Shown: positions 24,083 to 32,826 of the stretch, piece by piece
Layout: the number at the start of each line of letters is the position of its first letter
Numbering within the stretch: the first letter of the stretch is position 1
DNA from: Paracoccus aerodenitrificans
GTDB taxonomy: Bacteria; Pseudomonadota; Alphaproteobacteria; Rhodobacterales; Rhodobacteraceae
DNA length: 64,000 nt
Reading direction: 5' to 3'
Assembly (NCBI RefSeq): GCF_027913215.1
Contig: NZ_CP115784.1
Span: forward strand, 1,426,001 to 1,490,000
Position numbers and translations under genes: made by a program
The notes under the pieces: generated by a model
Databases searched by the model: none
The model's input: only the letters and a program-made list of their open reading frames with translations
What the model was told of the DNA's origin: nothing

Positions 24083-25165
24083 ATGGAGGAGCGTCGCATC
24101 ATCGAGGAATCACTGTCGCGGCTGGTCTCGGGTTTTGAAAGCCTGCGCCATGATGGCGGTTTCGTGGAACCCAATCTGGACGGGACGCCGGGCGATTATA
24201 TCAGCTTCGATGGCTGGGAATGGCCTCAGGGCGTGGGGCTGTATGGTCTGGTTCAGCTATGGCTGGCGCGGGACCGGGATAAGGATCTGGGGGCGATGCT
24301 GACCGGCTGGTATGATCGCGCGATGGCGCGGGGCCTGCCGGGAATGAATGTGAACACGACCGCCCCGATGCTGGCGCTGTCGATCCTGTGGCGCGAAACC
24401 CGCGATCCGCGCCATGAGGCCGTGCTGGACGACTGGGCCAACCGGGTGATGAGCGATGCGCCAAGAACCCCGTTCGGGGGGATACAACATGATGTGTCCG
24501 ACAAGGTGAACTCGGGCGAGTTATGGGACGATACCCTGTTCATGGTAGCGCTTTTCCTTGCCTCTTACGGACAGGCGGCCCGACGGCCGGATCTGGTCGA
24601 TGAGGCGGTGAAGCAGTTTCTTGTCCATGCGCAATTTTTGGCCGACCGTGAAACGGGATTATGGTTTCACGGCTGGACCTTCGAGGGGCGGCACAATTTT
24701 GCGCGGGCAAGATGGGCACGCGGTAATGCCTGGATTACCGCGTGCCTTCTGGATCTGTTCGATCTGGCGACCATCCCGGAGGCTCCGGCCTGCTTCCTGC
24801 GCGATCTGCTGCGCGATCAGGTGAAGGCGCTGCTGCCGCTTCAGACCGATGAGGGGGCATGGCGCACGCTTCTGGACGATCCCGGAAGCTATCCCGAAAC
24901 AAGCGCGACCGCCGGGTTCGCCTATGGGCTGATGAAGGGCGCGCGTCTGGGGCTGCTTGGATATCAGGCGGGGCAGGCGGGCAGACGGGCCGTCGATTAC
25001 GTCATCCGGCAGATCGGCCCTGAAGGTGTTGTCGGTGGCGTCAGCTATGGCACGCGGATGGGGCATGACCTGCAATTCTACCGCGACATCCCGATCCAGC
25101 CGACCGGATACGGGCAGTCGCTGGTGATACTGGCTCTGGCAGAAGCTTTAAAACAGACGGAGTGA
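24083..25165 (+). CDS. GH105 unsaturated glycuronyl hydrolase
   Basis: Family GH105 enzymes release 4,5-unsaturated uronate from the non-reducing end of lyase-generated oligosaccharides, usually from rhamnogalacturonan or related polymers. The protein is an alpha/alpha barrel of 360 residues with the catalytic aspartate region SGELWDDTLFMV and the downstream RARWARGNAW segment. There is no signal peptide, so it acts in the cytoplasm. The ATG at 24083 is preferred over 24047. The stop is 4 nt before kduI. Confidence 0.85.
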   Translation: MEERRIIEESLSRLVSGFESLRHDGGFVEPNLDGTPGDYISFDGWEWPQGVGLYGLVQLWLARDRDKDLGAMLTGWYDRAMARGLPGMNVNTTAPMLALSILWRETRDPRHEAVLDDWANRVMSDAPRTPFGGIQHDVSDKVNSGELWDDTLFMVALFLASYGQAARRPDLVDEAVKQFLVHAQFLADRETGLWFHGWTFEGRHNFARARWARGNAWITACLLDLFDLATIPEAPACFLRDLLRDQVKALLPLQTDEGAWRTLLDDPGSYPETSATAGFAYGLMKGARLGLLGYQAGQAGRRAVDYVIRQIGPEGVVGGVSYGTRMGHDLQFYRDIPIQPTGYGQSLVILALAEALKQTE

Positions 25166-25169
25166 TCCG

Positions 25170-26000
25170 ATGGATATACGTTACGGGGCGTCTCCCGGCG
25201 ATATCGACAACATGAACACCGACAGGTTGCGTGCCGAATTCATGGTCGAGGGGATATTTCAGCCCGGCCAGATCCGCATGGCCTATACGCATCTCGACCG
25301 CATGATCGTCGGGGGTGCCGTACCGATGGAGGCCCCGCTTGAATTCGGGGACGGAGCGGATGTCGGCACGCCCCATTTCTTCGATGCACGCGAGGCGGGG
25401 ATTGCCAATCTCGGCGGTCCGGGCCGGGCCGAGATTGACGGCAGCCGATTTGATCTGCCGTCAAGGGCCTGCCTTTATGTCGGGCGCGGCACGAAATCCG
25501 TCCGGCTCAGCAGCGATACGCAGGATAATCCGGCGCGGTTCTATCTGAACTCGGTCCCGGCAGGTGCGGATCATCCGACACGGGTCATCACCCGGGACGA
25601 GGCGAAAATGGTCGAGTTCGGCCAGCGGAACCGCGGCAATTTCCGCCAGCTTCGCATGTATATCCACCCCGAGGTCGGGCCGTCCTGCCTGTTGTTGATG
25701 GGGATCACCGATCTGCCAGAGGGACAGGTCTGGAATACGCAGCCCCCGCATTTGCATGAAAGGCGGATGGAGGCGTATTGCTATTTCGATCTGGACGAGG
25801 CTGATCGGGTTTTCCATTTCATGGGCCGCCCCGACAATACCCGCCATCTGGTGATCCGGAATGGCGATGTGGTGCTGTCTCCGGCCTGGTCGATCCATAT
25901 GGGTGCGGGCACCGGCCCATATGCATTCGTCTGGGGCATGACCGGCGAAAATCAGGCTTATGAAGATGTCAGCCCCGTTCCGGTAAGTGAGCTGCGATGA
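25170..26000 (+). CDS. kduI: KduI, 5-keto-4-deoxyuronate isomerase
   Basis: KduI isomerises 5-keto-4-deoxyuronate to 2,5-diketo-3-deoxygluconate, the step after unsaturated uronate opens spontaneously. The 276-residue cupin shows the zinc motif PPHLHERRMEAYCYFD and the late SPAWSIHMGAGT. It sits between the GH105 gene and a large unknown gene, overlapping the latter by ATGA. kduD and kdgK are not nearby, so later steps must be encoded elsewhere. Confidence 0.94.
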   Translation: MDIRYGASPGDIDNMNTDRLRAEFMVEGIFQPGQIRMAYTHLDRMIVGGAVPMEAPLEFGDGADVGTPHFFDAREAGIANLGGPGRAEIDGSRFDLPSRACLYVGRGTKSVRLSSDTQDNPARFYLNSVPAGADHPTRVITRDEAKMVEFGQRNRGNFRQLRMYIHPEVGPSCLLLMGITDLPEGQVWNTQPPHLHERRMEAYCYFDLDEADRVFHFMGRPDNTRHLVIRNGDVVLSPAWSIHMGAGTGPYAFVWGMTGENQAYEDVSPVPVSELR

Positions 26001-28444
26001 AACTGACAAACGGCGATTCCCTGCGTTATTGGCAGGTCAGCGAGATTGCGGAAGAGCGTTTCGATGTCGCGGATGCTCCGTTGCACGGAGAGATGGACCC
26101 GTTCTTTTTCCTGACCAAGGACCGCAATTTCATCCCGCATGAATATCCCTGCCGGACGGAGTTCGCGGCCCGGTTCCGCAACAAGCGTCCCGATCAGAGG
26201 CCCGGGCGGGCGGATGCGGTCAGCTGGCAGAAGAATGTGCTGCCTTTCGGTCAGGACATGCTGGATCTCTCGGGGTTCTGGTTCCGTCCGACGCGGCTTG
26301 CTGCATGGGCAAGAACGGTGATCGACGCGGCGGAAGCCGGTCCGGCAAATCTGCGCCTGACGACATGCGGCGGCGCGATCCTGCATGTGAACGGCACCGA
26401 GGCGGGCTGGATGGCGCCTTATATCCGAAATTACAACTCACATGCGGAATTTCAGGTGCAGTTGCAGGCCGGGCCGAATGAGATCGTGGTTTTCTTCGAC
26501 GATCTGGCAGAGCGGGATACGCGTTACCTGATCCGGCTCGATTATCTCAACGGACCTGAGGCATATGGCTCGCTGCCCTTCGACGCGCCTGCCGGGACGG
26601 TGCGCATGGTCGAGGCTTTGCTGGACCGGATGCATTTCGACAAACCGGCCTATGATCACGGCGAGGTGGCGCTGATCCTGCCCGCGACATTATCCGAGGA
26701 AGGCGATGCCAGCGTGGTGATCGAGGGCGATTTCATGTCGCATGAAAGGATGGATCGCCGATACCGGATCGAGGCTGGTCAGGACCGGCTGGTTCTGGGC
26801 AAGGTGGGCGATTTTCCCGCCGATTTCCGGCATTTCCGCATCACCGTCTCTTGCGACGGATTTGCCGCGACACGCAGCCTCGGGGTCGAGATCGCACATC
26901 CCGCCGGTCCTGCCGCAGAGGCTCTGGCGGATCGCGTTGACGAGGCGCTGAGATCCGTCGCGGACAAGGCCGAGCCGGATACTGTCTGTGCGCTTGCCCG
27001 GCTTGCCACGGGCCAGCAGGCCGATGAAATGATCCTCCGCGCCCTTCCGCCCATCGAGGATTGCTGGGATTGCGCCGATTTCGCCCTTGTGCCGCTGCTC
27101 TGGTCCCGGATGCGCTTTGCCGATGCGCTGCGCCCGGAAACGCTGGCAGAGATCGACCGCACGATCCTCGCCTATCGCTACTGGATGGATGAGCCGGGCA
27201 ATGATGTTCAGTGGTATTTCAGCGAAAACCACGCGCTTCTGTTCCACAGCGCCGCCTATCTGGCCGGGCATGTGCTGCCGGATGCGGTGTTCCGCCGCTC
27301 GGGGCGCAGCGGGGCGGAACAGTCGCGCATCGGTGCGGAACGGGTGCAGGCATGGCTGGACCATTTCGAAACCTGCGAGATGGCAGAGTTCAACAGCGCT
27401 CCGTATTTCCCGATCGACCTCAAGGGATTATGCGCATTATATGCGCTTGCACCAGACGCCGATATTCGCGACCGGGCAGGCCGCGCCATCGCAAGGTTGA
27501 TCGAGATCGTCGCGAACAGTGCGCATCGTGGCGTGCTGACCGCCGCTCAGGGGCGCAGCTATGAGCATACGCTGAGGGCGGGAGAGACGCTGGAACTATC
27601 GGCCATCGCCCGGATGCTCTGGGGCAAGGGCAGCTTCGGGGCGCGGTTCCACTGCCTTCCGCAGTTTGCGTTGTGCCTGCGCGATCACGGGCTGGACCTG
27701 CCCGATCTGCGCAGCCGGGCGCTGTGGGATGAGACGGGCGGTCAGGAATGGGCTTTCACGCAGGGCGAGAACCATTTCGCCCGGCTGTATCACTGGAAGA
27801 CCCGGAAAACCGCGATGGGTTCCGCCGCGCGGTACCGCTGGTATGATTGGGGATATCAGGAAACGCTGATCCATGCGCGGATCGGCGCAGATCCTCAGGC
27901 CCAGATCTGGATCAACCATCCCGGAGAACTGATCCAGTCCGGCTATGGCCGCCCGTCCTATTGGGGCGGCTCGGCCAGCGTGCCGCGCGTGCAGCAATAT
28001 CGCGGGCTGGCTTTGGTGATGTTTGATGGCGTTGCGCCGCAGCCGGAACTGACTCATGCGTGGTTCCCGCAATCCGTCTTCGATGAGACGCGACTGGACG
28101 GGAATATCGCCGTGGCAACGCAGGACGGGGCGGGGCTGGTGATCATCGGCTCGGCTGCTCTGCATGCGGTGACCGAAGGGCCGAGCGCGGGCAATGAGCT
28201 TCAGCTTGCCGGGCGTGACGGTTGCTGGATAATCCGGCTCAGCGATGAGGCGCAGGATTGCGACGCGCTGCATCGCCGTTATGCTACGCTGTCATTGATA
28301 ACGAAGCCGGATGGTCTCATTGTGATAGACGATCCGGAATACGGGCCTGTCTCGTTCCATGCCGATGGAGTGGTCGAGGCAGAGGGCCGCAGGCTCGACC
28401 CGGAAAGCTGGTCGCTGGAGGGGCAGCGCAATATCATTCCGTAG
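25997..28444 (+). CDS. Large unrecognised protein, possible carbohydrate-active enzyme
   Basis: I do not recognise this 815-residue protein. Around residues 118-190 there is a jelly-roll-like module resembling the galactose-binding domains of glycosidases (LHVNGTEAGWMAPYI, then NEIVVFFDDLAERDTRYLI). The middle, about 330-670, is rich in tryptophan and helices (DVQWYFSENHALLFHSAAYL, GGQEWAFTQGENHFARLYHW), suggesting an alpha/alpha toroid as in many lyases and hydrolases. The C-terminus appears beta-rich. No signal peptide is visible. Its start overlaps kduI and it is followed by a sugar ABC importer, so it may act on imported uronate oligosaccharides. Confidence 0.75.
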   Translation: MKLTNGDSLRYWQVSEIAEERFDVADAPLHGEMDPFFFLTKDRNFIPHEYPCRTEFAARFRNKRPDQRPGRADAVSWQKNVLPFGQDMLDLSGFWFRPTRLAAWARTVIDAAEAGPANLRLTTCGGAILHVNGTEAGWMAPYIRNYNSHAEFQVQLQAGPNEIVVFFDDLAERDTRYLIRLDYLNGPEAYGSLPFDAPAGTVRMVEALLDRMHFDKPAYDHGEVALILPATLSEEGDASVVIEGDFMSHERMDRRYRIEAGQDRLVLGKVGDFPADFRHFRITVSCDGFAATRSLGVEIAHPAGPAAEALADRVDEALRSVADKAEPDTVCALARLATGQQADEMILRALPPIEDCWDCADFALVPLLWSRMRFADALRPETLAEIDRTILAYRYWMDEPGNDVQWYFSENHALLFHSAAYLAGHVLPDAVFRRSGRSGAEQSRIGAERVQAWLDHFETCEMAEFNSAPYFPIDLKGLCALYALAPDADIRDRAGRAIARLIEIVANSAHRGVLTAAQGRSYEHTLRAGETLELSAIARMLWGKGSFGARFHCLPQFALCLRDHGLDLPDLRSRALWDETGGQEWAFTQGENHFARLYHWKTRKTAMGSAARYRWYDWGYQETLIHARIGADPQAQIWINHPGELIQSGYGRPSYWGGSASVPRVQQYRGLALVMFDGVAPQPELTHAWFPQSVFDETRLDGNIAVATQDGAGLVIIGSAALHAVTEGPSAGNELQLAGRDGCWIIRLSDEAQDCDALHRRYATLSLITKPDGLIVIDDPEYGPVSFHADGVVEAEGRRLDPESWSLEGQRNIIP

Positions 28445-28478
28445 CGCCGGAAGGCGCGGAGTCAGGGAGGAAAACAAG

Positions 28479-29750
28479 ATGAAATCAATTCTGGGAATCG
28501 CCGCCGCGTCGTCGCTGGCCATCGCCGCATCCGCCGGTGCGGGCGAGGTCAGGATGATGTGGTATTCCGACGGTGTCGAAGGCGAGGTCATGCAGGATCT
28601 GCTTGACCGCTTCATGGAGGAAAATCCGGATATCAACGTCATTCTGGATAATGTGGCCTATCAGGTCATCATGGAACAATTGCCGATCCAGCTTGCGGCG
28701 GGTGAGGGGCCGGATATCGCGCGGGTCACCAATCTGAAGGAACAGGCGGAACACTGGCTGGATCTGACGCCCTATGTCGAGGACCCGGAATACTGGCGCA
28801 GCAATTTCGGCGATCAGTTCGACTGGATGCGTCCCGATGGCACCGATATCATTCCGGGTTTCATGACCCAACTGACCCTTGTCGGCGGCTTCGCCAACAA
28901 GACGCTGTTCGAACAGGCCGGCGTCGAAATGCCGGGGGAGGGCGCGACATGGGATGAATGGGTCGCCGCCGCGACTGAGGTGCAGGAAAGCCAGCAGCTT
29001 CCCGCCGCCCTTGTCATCGACCGCTCGGGCCACAGGATCACCGGGCCGCTTCTGTCCTCGGGTGCCGTGCTGAAAGGCGAGGACGGCAAGCCCGCGCCTC
29101 TGGATGCGGCGGCGCAGGATTTCATCACCCGGCTGGTGGGCTGGACCGAAAGCGGCCAGCATATGCGCGATGTCTGGGTCAGCGCGGCGGGGACGACCTA
29201 TCGTTCCGGCGCGGATGAGTTCATCAATGCCAATATCGCCATGCTCTATTCCGGTTCCTGGCAGGTGGCGAACCTGTCCACCAAGATCGGGGACGGGTTC
29301 GACTGGGTGGCAATCGGTTCGCCCTGCGGTTCGGCCGGGTGTTCGGGGCTGCCGGGCGGGGCGGCGCTTGTCGCCAACAAGAACACAAGCAATCCCGAGG
29401 ATGTCGGCAAGGTCATGGATTTTCTGGCCCGTCAGGATATCGTGAAAGAGTTCTCCGAGCGCACCCTGTTCCTGCCCGCGCATAAGGGCGTGATCGAGGC
29501 GGGCGGGCTGGATTTCCAGACCGAGGACCCGCAGGCAAAGGCGGCGCTCGAAAAATTCGTCGAGGCGACCGGGGCGCTGATCCCTGCCGCGAATGAGATC
29601 CCGGCATGGCGCTATGCGAATGCCATGTATGGCGCGATGGTCAACCGGATCAGCCAGGCGATGGCAGGCGAAATGCCGGTCGAGGAGATCTTCCCGCGCA
29701 TCGATTCAGATATTGCCGAGCAGGTCGCTGCGGCTGATGGCGGCCAGTAA
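28479..29750 (+). CDS. CUT1 sugar ABC transporter, substrate-binding protein
   Basis: The 423-residue product starts with a signal peptide (MKSILGIAAASSLAIAASAG) and has the family 1 binding-protein fold. The start at 28479 follows AGGGAGG and gives a clean signal; an in-frame reading from 28359 would extend into the preceding gene. It directly precedes two permease genes and an ATPase, all in one operon with GH105 and kduI. Substrate is inferred as a uronate-containing oligosaccharide. Confidence 0.9.
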   Translation: MKSILGIAAASSLAIAASAGAGEVRMMWYSDGVEGEVMQDLLDRFMEENPDINVILDNVAYQVIMEQLPIQLAAGEGPDIARVTNLKEQAEHWLDLTPYVEDPEYWRSNFGDQFDWMRPDGTDIIPGFMTQLTLVGGFANKTLFEQAGVEMPGEGATWDEWVAAATEVQESQQLPAALVIDRSGHRITGPLLSSGAVLKGEDGKPAPLDAAAQDFITRLVGWTESGQHMRDVWVSAAGTTYRSGADEFINANIAMLYSGSWQVANLSTKIGDGFDWVAIGSPCGSAGCSGLPGGAALVANKNTSNPEDVGKVMDFLARQDIVKEFSERTLFLPAHKGVIEAGGLDFQTEDPQAKAALEKFVEATGALIPAANEIPAWRYANAMYGAMVNRISQAMAGEMPVEEIFPRIDSDIAEQVAAADGGQ

Positions 29751-30743
29751 ATGCAGAACGGGGTGGCATATCGTCTGATGGCGCCCCTCCGCTGGTTTGC
29801 GCGTATCGTGGATATTCCGCTGCGGGCATGGCAGCGCATGACCGGGCAGGGCGGCATGATCGCCCTGTTCCTTTTGCCGAATATGGCGATTTTCTCGGTT
29901 TTCGTGCTGATCCCTCTGGGGATGAATGCGCTTTATTCCACCACGGGCGGTGTCGAGTTCTTTCTGGCCGACCGGCCCTATATCGGGACGGCGCATTACC
30001 AGCGACTGATGGATTGCGGAAATTATCTGGAGCCGAGAAGCTGCCGCGACGATATGTTCTGGATCGCGGTCTGGAACACGGCGCGGTTCGTCGTGCTACA
30101 GGTCGGGCTGATGACGCTTGCGGCGATGATCACCGCGCTGATCCTGAACCGAGCCATTCCCGGCAAGGCGTTCTGGCGGGCGGTGTTCTTCTTCCCGGTG
30201 TTGCTCAGCCCTGTCGTGGTCGGGCTGATCTGGAAATGGATCCTTCAGCGTCAGGGTCTGGCCAATCTGGGCATGGTTGAGCTGGGGCTGGAGCCGGTGA
30301 ACTGGCTGATCGACAGGTTCTGGGCTTTCGCGGCAGCGGTCGGGGTCAGTGTCTGGGCGCATATGGGGTTCTATACGCTGATCCTGCTGGCCGGGTTGCA
30401 GGCGATTCCGCGTGATCTCTATGAGGCCGCCGAGATGGACGGCACCCCGCCTTTCCGGGTGTTTTATCGTATCACCCTGCCGCTTCTGATGCCGAATCTG
30501 CTGGTCGTTCTGGTGCTGTCGCTGATCCGTGCCGTGCAGATCTTCGATGAGGCCTATGTGCTGACCGGAGGCGGGCCGGGGACCTCGACCATGTTCATGA
30601 CGCAATATATCTATGAGCAGGGCTTCGCCAATCTGCTGCGCAATCCGGGGCTTGCGGCGGCGGCCTCGATCCTGATGGCGCTTGTGCTGGTGGTGCTGAC
30701 GCTGATGCAGCTCTGGCTCAGCCGCCGGGCGGGGAGAAGCTGA
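29751..30743 (+). CDS. CUT1 sugar ABC transporter permease (MalF-like)
   Basis: A 330-residue inner-membrane permease with about six membrane segments and the EAA loop YEAAEMDGTPPFRVFYRITLP, which contacts the ATPase. It starts at the base after the TAA of the binding-protein gene and ends in a TGATG overlap with the next permease. Confidence 0.93.
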   Translation: MQNGVAYRLMAPLRWFARIVDIPLRAWQRMTGQGGMIALFLLPNMAIFSVFVLIPLGMNALYSTTGGVEFFLADRPYIGTAHYQRLMDCGNYLEPRSCRDDMFWIAVWNTARFVVLQVGLMTLAAMITALILNRAIPGKAFWRAVFFFPVLLSPVVVGLIWKWILQRQGLANLGMVELGLEPVNWLIDRFWAFAAAVGVSVWAHMGFYTLILLAGLQAIPRDLYEAAEMDGTPPFRVFYRITLPLLMPNLLVVLVLSLIRAVQIFDEAYVLTGGGPGTSTMFMTQYIYEQGFANLLRNPGLAAAASILMALVLVVLTLMQLWLSRRAGRS

Positions 30744-31792
30744 TGCGGTGGCTGGTGGCACGGCGCGGCCGGACCGGAGACGGGCGGGGCTGGCACTGGA
30801 CCGACATCGCCACATGGATCTGGCTGATCGGTGGCACGATCCTGATGTTCGGCCCGGCGATCTGGCTGGTCCTGTCCAGCTTCAAGACCCCTGCCGGACT
30901 GGCCGAGTTTCCGCCGACGCTTCTACCCTATACGCAGCAGGTCGTCGATATGAACGGCGATGAGAAGCCGCTGTTTTCGGTGACCCTGCCGGATGGCTCG
31001 GTCAGGACGATGGCGGAACTGCGCCGCGTCGGCATTGTCGCGCAGATGGTCGATCCCGACGCGCCGGATGCCGAGCCGGTCCGGGTCAATATCGACGAGC
31101 GGACTCCGATCCGGGAACTGCGTTTCGCCACCGAGAATTATACCGAACCATTCGTCCATTTCGATTTCCTGCTGTTCCTGCGGAACTCGGTCTTTGTCAC
31201 GGTCATGGCGACGATCATCACTCTGCTGACCAACTCAATGGCGGCTTTCGCCCTGTCGAAATATGATTTCCGGGGGCGTAATGCCGTGATGCTGCTGATC
31301 ATCGCCACGCTGATGGTGCCGCTTTCGGTGATCCTCGTGCCGCTTTACTCGGTCGTGTCGGCGACCGGGCTGATGAACACGCTATGGGGGGTGATCCTGC
31401 CCACGGTGGCGACGCCGACAGGGGTGTTCCTGTTGCGGCAATATATGCTGACCATCCCCGATGAGTTGCTGGATGCAGCGCGGATGGATCATGCATCGGA
31501 GTGGCAGATCTACTGGCGCATCGTTCTGCCGCTTGCCGCGCCGGCGCTTGCCGTGCTGGCGATTTTCTCGGTGGTGTGGCGGTGGAACGATTTTCTGTGG
31601 CCTCTGGTCGTTCTGTCGCGCAAGGAACTTTACACGCTGCAGATCGGGCTGAACACCTATGCCGGAGAGTTGAATGTCCAGTGGCACTATATTCTGGCGA
31701 TGACCGTGGTCGCGATGATCCCGGTCGTGCTGGTCTTTGTCTTCCTGCAGCGCTTCATTACCGCAGGGATTGCGGGAACGGGGTTGAAGTAA
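30743..31792 (+). CDS. CUT1 sugar ABC transporter permease (MalG-like)
   Basis: A 349-residue permease with the EAA loop LDAARMDHASEWQIYWRIVLP. Between the first and second membrane segments there is a hydrophilic insert of roughly 80-90 residues (from TPAGLAEFPPTLLPY to FATENYTEPFV), longer than usual for this subunit and presumably periplasmic. It overlaps the upstream permease by TGATG and the downstream ATPase by TAATG. Confidence 0.92.
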   Translation: MRWLVARRGRTGDGRGWHWTDIATWIWLIGGTILMFGPAIWLVLSSFKTPAGLAEFPPTLLPYTQQVVDMNGDEKPLFSVTLPDGSVRTMAELRRVGIVAQMVDPDAPDAEPVRVNIDERTPIRELRFATENYTEPFVHFDFLLFLRNSVFVTVMATIITLLTNSMAAFALSKYDFRGRNAVMLLIIATLMVPLSVILVPLYSVVSATGLMNTLWGVILPTVATPTGVFLLRQYMLTIPDELLDAARMDHASEWQIYWRIVLPLAAPALAVLAIFSVVWRWNDFLWPLVVLSRKELYTLQIGLNTYAGELNVQWHYILAMTVVAMIPVVLVFVFLQRFITAGIAGTGLK

Positions 31793-32784
31793 TGGGTATG
31801 ATCGAACTTCAGAATATCCGCCGATCCTTCGGCGCCGCCGAGGTCATCAAGAATGTTTCGCTGACCATCCCGGATGGCGAGCTTGTGGTGTTTGTAGGCC
31901 CCTCGGGCTGCGGGAAATCAACGCTGCTGAGACTGATTTCGGGGCTGGATCGCCCGACATCGGGCCAGATCCTGATCGACGGTCAGGATGTGACACGTCA
32001 ATCGGCGGCGGATCGCGGGCTGGCGATGGTGTTCCAGTCCTATGCGCTGTACCCGCATATGTCGGTGCGGCAGAATATGGCCTTCGGTCTGGAAAACACC
32101 CGTATGCCCAAGGCGGACATCGCGGAAAGGATCGCAGAGGCCGCGCGGATGCTGGAAATCGAACCGCTGCTGGAGCGTAAGCCGGGCCAGCTTTCCGGCG
32201 GTCAGCGCCAGCGTGTCGCCATTGGCCGGGCCATTGTGCGCGAGCCTACGGCATTTCTGCTGGATGAGCCTTTGTCGAACCTCGATGCCGAACTTCGCGG
32301 GACGATGCGGGCCGAGTTGGCGGCGCTTCATGCGCGGCTTGGCAAGACGATGATTTATGTCACTCATGACCAGATCGAGGCGATGACTCTGGCCGATCGG
32401 ATCGTCGTGCTGCGCGACGGGGTGGTCGAGCAGGTCGATACGCCACTGGACCTGTTCAACACTCCGGCGAACCGCTTTGTCGCGGGGTTTATCGGCGCGC
32501 CGAAAATGAATTTTCTCCCGCAGCCCGACGGAACCGAGATGGGTATCCGTCCGCAACATCTGCACATCGCGGATCAGGGGATGCGGGTCACCGTCGAGAT
32601 GGCCGAAAATCTGGGCGCGGAAACGCTGATCCACGCACGGAACGAGGATGACGCGCCGGTGCTTGCAATGCTTCAGGGTCAGATCAAGCCCAAGCGCGGC
32701 GATGCGCTGCATCTGTCGCGTGATCCGGGCGACGAACACTGGTTCGGCAAGGACGGACTGCGTCTTGCGGCCCGTCCCGGCTAG
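31792..32784 (+). CDS. CUT1 sugar ABC transporter ATP-binding protein
   Basis: A 330-residue UgpC/MsmK-type ATPase with Walker A GPSGCGKST, signature LSGGQRQRVAIGRAIV, Walker B FLLDEP and the H-loop VTHDQIEAM. A C-terminal OB-like regulatory domain follows (MGIRPQHLHI). The start at 31792 overlaps the permease stop. It completes the importer of the uronate locus. Confidence 0.93.
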   Translation: MGMIELQNIRRSFGAAEVIKNVSLTIPDGELVVFVGPSGCGKSTLLRLISGLDRPTSGQILIDGQDVTRQSAADRGLAMVFQSYALYPHMSVRQNMAFGLENTRMPKADIAERIAEAARMLEIEPLLERKPGQLSGGQRQRVAIGRAIVREPTAFLLDEPLSNLDAELRGTMRAELAALHARLGKTMIYVTHDQIEAMTLADRIVVLRDGVVEQVDTPLDLFNTPANRFVAGFIGAPKMNFLPQPDGTEMGIRPQHLHIADQGMRVTVEMAENLGAETLIHARNEDDAPVLAMLQGQIKPKRGDALHLSRDPGDEHWFGKDGLRLAARPG

Positions 32785-32826
32785 ATCGGCAAGGCTTCCT
32801 GTGGACGGAAACCCGTCCCTGGCGGC

